A DNA stretch of 64,000 bases. Source: Actinomycetota bacterium. GTDB lineage: Bacteria; Actinomycetota; Aquicultoria; Subteraquimicrobiales; Subteraquimicrobiaceae. Location: assembly GCA_030018275.1 (NCBI GenBank), contig JASEGB010000004.1, positions 58,456 through 122,455 of the forward strand. The letters are read 5' to 3'. How positions within the stretch are numbered: position 1 is the stretch's first letter; the number at the start of each line of letters is the position of its first letter. The notes beneath the pieces are model-generated. The model was not told the DNA's origin, did not search any database, and was given only the letters and a program-made list of their open reading frames with translations. Position numbers and translations under genes: made by a program. Shown here piece after piece: positions 61,548 to 64,000 of the stretch.

Positions 61548-61681
61548 GGTCCCAAGAAGTCCTATAGAGGCTGAAAAGCAATTCCATTAGGACTCCAGGG
61601 CAAGCTAGTCGAGAGACTATCAGGGGATGCTAGGAGGACGAATGGAAGAGTGAGTAAGTCGCTTAGAGATTTCTTGGGACC
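61548..61681 (+). ncRNA. Structured small RNA of 6S-like architecture, family unassigned
   Basis: 134 bases closed by GGTCCCAAGAA (61548-61558) pairing with TTCTTGGGACC (61671-61681). Inside, TTCCATT (near 61581) pairs with AATGGAA (near 61641), with further pairing (GACTCC...GGAGGAC) and a hairpin CTAGTC-GAGA-GACTAT. The order closing stem, large symmetric bubble of about 23+23 bases, upper stem recalls 6S RNA. A strong promoter and a terminator flank it. On the plus strand among minus-strand genes, and no SRP, tmRNA, RNase P or known riboswitch core was recognised. Confidence 0.72.
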
Positions 61682-61690
61682 AACTTTTAA

Positions 61691-61739
61691 CCCCCCACGG
61701 TTAATAGAGGCAGGGTCTCGAAAACCCACTGGGGGGTTT
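61691..61739 (+). terminator. Terminator of the 61548 ncRNA
   Basis: ACCCCCCA (61690-61697) pairs with TGGGGGGT (61730-61737) around an inner hairpin GGGTCTCGAAAACCC (61713-61727), then TTTG. Likely bidirectional, as the leftward reading of the outer stem ends in TTAAAAG and it also lies after queD. Confidence 0.65.
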
Positions 61740-61751
61740 GAAAGAAAAATA

Positions 61752-62129
61752 TCAGGACCCATGACTTTCCCCATAACTAATGCAAGCATCCTCTGATTCC
61801 CAGACACTCACCTTTTTCAAGTGTATTCCATCGGGAAATGTTGCTTTAAGTTGATCAAAAAGATATCGAGTCAAATTTTCTCCAGTGGGGGAGAGCTCAT
61901 CGAAAGGGTGTACTTCGTTTAAATACTTGTGGTCAAATTTTGAAAGAACTTCATCCACCTGAGATTTAAGTTTCCTAAAATCGTAAAGTAATTCTATGTC
62001 ATTTAGTTCCTCGCCCTCAATTACAACTTCCACACGCCAGGTATGCCCATGAAGACCCGCACAATTGCCTGGATAACCTCGCAAGCTATGTGCCGCATCG
62101 AAATGTGTTTTGATTAAAAGCTCATACAT
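61752..62129 (-). CDS. queD: 6-carboxytetrahydropterin/6-pyruvoyltetrahydropterin synthase (QueD family)
   Basis: 125 aa. Zinc histidines appear in LIKTHFDAAHSLRGY and GNCAGLHGHTWRVEV (the latter with the catalytic Cys in NCAGLHGH). FDHKYLNEVHPFDELSPTGENLTRYLFDQL and VSVWESEDACISY complete the family pattern. Converts dihydroneopterin triphosphate for queuosine (preQ0) or related pterins. No other queuosine gene is next to it. Confidence 0.92.
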   Translation of the reverse strand: MYELLIKTHFDAAHSLRGYPGNCAGLHGHTWRVEVVIEGEELNDIELLYDFRKLKSQVDEVLSKFDHKYLNEVHPFDELSPTGENLTRYLFDQLKATFPDGIHLKKVSVWESEDACISYGESHGS

Positions 62130-62134
62130 TTAAA

Positions 62135-62560
62135 TCACCTTAAATATTCGTCAATTGCTTTGTTCGCAAGCTTATCCGCCCCTGCATTTTCCTCCCTAGG
62201 AACATGATAAACTTCAACCCTCTTGTACGCTCTTAAAAAGCATTTTGCCTTGTCAAAGAGGGATTTTAAAGTCGGATTTTTCACCTTATAGGTTCCCTCA
62301 AGTTGCCGCACTAAAAGTTCGCTATCGGAATGAATCTGTATGGACTCCGCCCGCCCGTACGGGCGGGCAAGCTCTAAAGCTCGGAGGAGCGCTGAATATT
62401 CCGCAACATTATTGGTGGTTTCTCCAATATACTCACTCAGCTCGCAGAGCTTTAAGCCCCGTTCATCGAAGATGATTCCTCCAATTCCAGCAGGACCAGG
62501 GTTGCCACGTGCAGCCCCATCGACGTGCAAAATCAACCTGCGCCTGCCTTTGCCTCTCAT
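62135..62560 (-). CDS. RNase HI-family protein with in-frame palindrome
   Basis: 141 aa from ATG 62560, which overlaps the upstream stop as ATGA. HVDGAARGNPGPAGIGGIIFDERG (first Asp), NNVAEYSALLRALELA (Glu), IHSDSELLVRQLEGTYKVKN (Asp) and EENAGADKLANKAID (last Asp) are the RNase HI active-site acids. Between ALELA and SIQIHSDS the residues RPYGRAE come from the perfect palindrome at 62349-62368. Hydrolyses RNA in RNA-DNA hybrids. Confidence 0.93.
   Translation of the reverse strand: MRGKGRRRLILHVDGAARGNPGPAGIGGIIFDERGLKLCELSEYIGETTNNVAEYSALLRALELARPYGRAESIQIHSDSELLVRQLEGTYKVKNPTLKSLFDKAKCFLRAYKRVEVYHVPREENAGADKLANKAIDEYLR
62349..62368. repeat. Perfect palindrome in the RNase HI gene
   Basis: GCCCGCCCGTACGGGCGGGC, a 20-base perfect dyad inside coding sequence. 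It inserts Ala-Arg-Pro-Tyr-Gly-Arg-Ala into the loop after the Glu helix. GC-rich compared with its host gene. Confidence 0.8.
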
Positions 62561-63264
62561 CTTACCAATATCCTTCTGCAGTGGGGACACAGCCATAATT
62601 TATCCGAACGTAACATTTTATCCACCTCTTCGGCGGGGAGCTCAACATAACACCCTTGGCAAATTCCCTCTTCTATACTCACTACGGCGAGACCGTGCTT
62701 TTCTCCTCGTATTTCATCATATAGAGCAAGGAGATTTTGAGGGATTTGGAGAACGATTTTCTTCCTCTTCGAATCGAGCTCCTCCAGCTCTCCTTTGATT
62801 TCATCCACGACTTTGTGGTAGGCTTCCTCCGCTTCCTTGGTGGTTTGCTCCAAACTCGCGACTCTCCAGGAGAGCTCATCGACTTCTGAGGCAAGAGCCT
62901 CCACCACGTCCAACTGCTCCAATAATTCCGTTTCCATCTCATCCCTCCGCCTTTGAAGCATGTTCACTTCCCGCTGAATGCTTGCAAGTTCCTTAGGACT
63001 CTTCACCGCCCCGCTATACAGCTTCTTTTCTTCCCCTTCTATCTTTAGAGATAATAATTCCAGCTCTCCTTCCAGCTTCTTTTGCTTCCTCTCCTCATCC
63101 ATCAGCAGCTTTTGCTTCGCGGGAAGGATATCTTTCACCACCTGTAACTCTCTCTTTAAATCGTTATATCTCTCCCTCTCGGGAAGATTCACCTCCCTCT
63201 CTCCAAGCTCATCCATGCGGGAATCGATCCTTTGAAGTTCGGCTAAAAATTCGAATTCTTTCAT
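62557..63264 (-). CDS. COG1579-type coiled-coil zinc-ribbon protein
   Basis: 235 aa from ATG 63264 (MKEFEFLAELQRIDSRMDELGEREV), with CAGGAA seven bases upstream. About 170 residues of continuous charged coiled coil (LKRELQVVKDILPAKQKLLMDEERKQKKLEGELELLS..., LKGELEELDSKRKKIVLQIPQNL), then a C4 zinc ribbon (EGICQGCYVELPAEEVDKML, WLCPHCRRILVR). The C4-type zinc-ribbon family is widespread in bacteria and usually beside RNase HI or NIF3-like genes; function unknown. Confidence 0.92.
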   Translation of the reverse strand: MKEFEFLAELQRIDSRMDELGEREVNLPERERYNDLKRELQVVKDILPAKQKLLMDEERKQKKLEGELELLSLKIEGEEKKLYSGAVKSPKELASIQREVNMLQRRRDEMETELLEQLDVVEALASEVDELSWRVASLEQTTKEAEEAYHKVVDEIKGELEELDSKRKKIVLQIPQNLLALYDEIRGEKHGLAVVSIEEGICQGCYVELPAEEVDKMLRSDKLWLCPHCRRILVR

Positions 63265-63495
63265 ATCACAATTCCTGCTAATTAGCGGAAAGACTTCAAA
63301 AATTGATTGATTTAATATTAGCACAAAGGTATCTGGTCAAAAGAAAAGGGTGGTTCATCTCCACCCTTAGCGGGGAACAAGCCCAAAATTTTTGCGGCCG
63401 TAGGCCGCGCTACACAAAATTATCTATGCGATAAACAGACACCTACCACTTATCACCTACGCGGTGATAATTGGTTATGGAGATGAGCCCCCGCG
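63265..63495. repeat. Intergenic repeats with TTATCACC palindrome
   Basis: GCGGCCGTAGGCCGC (63394-63408), and TTATCACCTACGCGGTGATAA (63450-63470, the inverse copy of 38060-38080). Words 'cgcgctacac' and 'cgcgctacag' flank it. No gene. Confidence 0.65.
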
Positions 63496-63783
63496 CTACA
63501 GTAAATTTAAATGATGGGGTCTTTTTAGAGGATCATTTCGCCCGGATACTGATCGCTGATTTCCGGTCCTTGACGTAAGCGCAAAGAGCGCATACTGTTG
63601 CCAATTGCTCCTCGTTATAAGTCCGTTGTCAACCAAAATTTTTCCCAGAGGTTTCCCGCTCTCCTTCTGAGATTGCAGAGCTTGATTGAGTTGCTCCTCC
63701 GTGATGAGATTAGCGCGAATAAGAATTTCACCGATTTTCTCATGCGACCAAACCATTTTCATCCCCATACAGCTTATCGTCAA
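63496..63783 (-). CDS. Stand-alone GspE/PilB N-terminal-like domain protein (possible fragment)
   Basis: 95 aa. SHEKIGEILIRANLITEEQLNQALQSQKESGKPLGKILVDNGLI is the helical MshEN/GSPII_E N-terminal domain that binds nucleotides (c-di-GMP in MshE) in type II secretion and type IV pilus ATPases. The ATPase part is missing and the C-terminus (TSRTGNQRSVSGRNDPLKRPHHLNLL) looks like read-through into other DNA, so this may be a truncated gene. A c-di-GMP link with the riboswitch at 30529 would be speculative. Confidence 0.6.
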   Translation of the reverse strand: MTISCMGMKMVWSHEKIGEILIRANLITEEQLNQALQSQKESGKPLGKILVDNGLITRSNWQQYALFALTSRTGNQRSVSGRNDPLKRPHHLNLL

Positions 63784-64000
63784 AAGCTGAATGGGGCTTT
63801 AAAAGTTGAAAGGGGCTTTACCTTCCGCCCATGAGTTCGGGTAAATCTAAAACCAGGAGCTTCAAATTCAAAATTTAAAACTCAAAATGAAAAATGACAA
63901 TGTAAAATGTATTATTAACGAGTTAGGTTGACTTGTTAATAGTCCAAATGTATTATTAACGAGTTAGGTTAACACTTTGCCCTTTGACAAACGCAGGACA
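63784..64000. repeat. Terminal repeat array (TTAACGAGTTAGGTT)
   Basis: ATTATTAACGAGTTAGGTT occurs at 63913-63931 and again at 63953-63971 in a 40-base period (aaatgtattattaacgagttaggtt...). The same word starts the MITE-like element at 10342. The window ends in the second copy's flank, so a larger element may begin here. No gene. Confidence 0.6.

Noticed and set aside
61562..61807. Leftward 81-aa open frame over the ncRNA region
   Set aside because: It lies antisense to a structured RNA and its terminator and overlaps the end of queD; no domain or ribosome site.
63913..63971. CRISPR array at the right edge
   Set aside because: Two repeats only, spacing about 20 bases, and the same word forms termini of a MITE-like element.
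1..64000. tRNA or rRNA genes
   Set aside because: Scanned by eye for tRNA T-loops and conserved rRNA motifs; none could be supported. A covariance search would be decisive.

Overview
This window carries about 64 kb of a moderate-GC bacterial genome with almost all genes on the minus strand. The gene content points to an anaerobic, chemolithotrophic or metal/thiosulfate-type respirer: four multiheme c-type cytochromes (about 6, 7, 15-16 and 20 haem motifs), a selenocysteine formate dehydrogenase, a ferredoxin/Mrp-ATPase/NifX-like operon, FeoAB with Fur, an AmmeMemoRadiSam-type radical SAM enzyme, and no oxygen-respiration genes. No rRNA, tRNA or ribosomal-protein gene is present, so the lineage cannot be fixed; a deep-branching anaerobic bacterium (for example a subsurface or hot-spring actinobacterial-grade lineage) is only an inference. 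Intergenic space is rich in short palindromic repeats, insertion-sequence debris and decayed toxin-antitoxin genes.

Layout. 1-286: 5' part of a DJ-1/PfpI-like lipoprotein gene. 940-8815: one long leftward gene set led by a MerR-type regulator, with an Mrp/NBP35 ATPase, two NifX-like proteins, a ferredoxin with an RG-rich tail, a J-domain protein, small coiled-coil proteins, a radical SAM enzyme, two FmdB zinc ribbons, an MBL-fold hydrolase and two MinD-like ATPases carrying 2[4Fe-4S] inserts. 9098-10327: ZIP transporter and a DUF123 GIY-YIG protein. 10601-15714: iron operon (ABC permease/ATPase, Fur, FeoA, FeoB, DUF364) behind a promoter with a Fur-box-like site. 15817-18425: an IS256-type element and a composite of two broken transposases.

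18471-26419: a secreted, membrane-anchored CobN-like chelatase (1810 aa) with an ExbB/TolQ-like channel, a DUF2149 protein resembling ExbD/TolR, a DUF2162-type membrane protein and a histidine-rich 72-aa protein. 26580-29330: a YedE/TusA(YedF)/DUF3343/kinase set typical of selenium or sulfur trafficking. 29733-30603: a putative zinc peptidase behind a cyclic-di-GMP-I riboswitch. 31675-37773: a giant multiheme protein and two tandem paralogous envelope proteins. 38063-41965: membrane protein, 5'-truncated glycosyltransferase, VapBC, EamA transporter.

42483-48385: six-haem cytochrome, selenocysteine formate dehydrogenase alpha subunit (in-frame TGA followed by a SECIS-like hairpin), and Fe-S beta subunit. 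48987-54871: cytochrome b, 7-haem lipoprotein, 20-haem cytochrome, TPR and NHL proteins, likely a quinone-linked electron conduit. 55129-63783: TatA, RNase P RNA (with repeat sequences inside it), radical SAM enzymes, CBS protein, HhH glycosylase, AmrS, Mth938-like protein, QueD, RNase HI, a COG1579 zinc-ribbon protein, and, on the plus strand, a free-standing structured ncRNA with its own promoter and terminator.

How it fits together. The Tat-exported formate dehydrogenase needs selenium (YedE/YedF nearby), TatA and periplasmic cytochromes; the cytochrome b operon offers the route between quinone pool and periplasm. Iron supply is under Fur. The envelope CobN set looks like an energised extracytoplasmic metal- or tetrapyrrole-handling machine and is the strongest candidate for an uncharacterised system.
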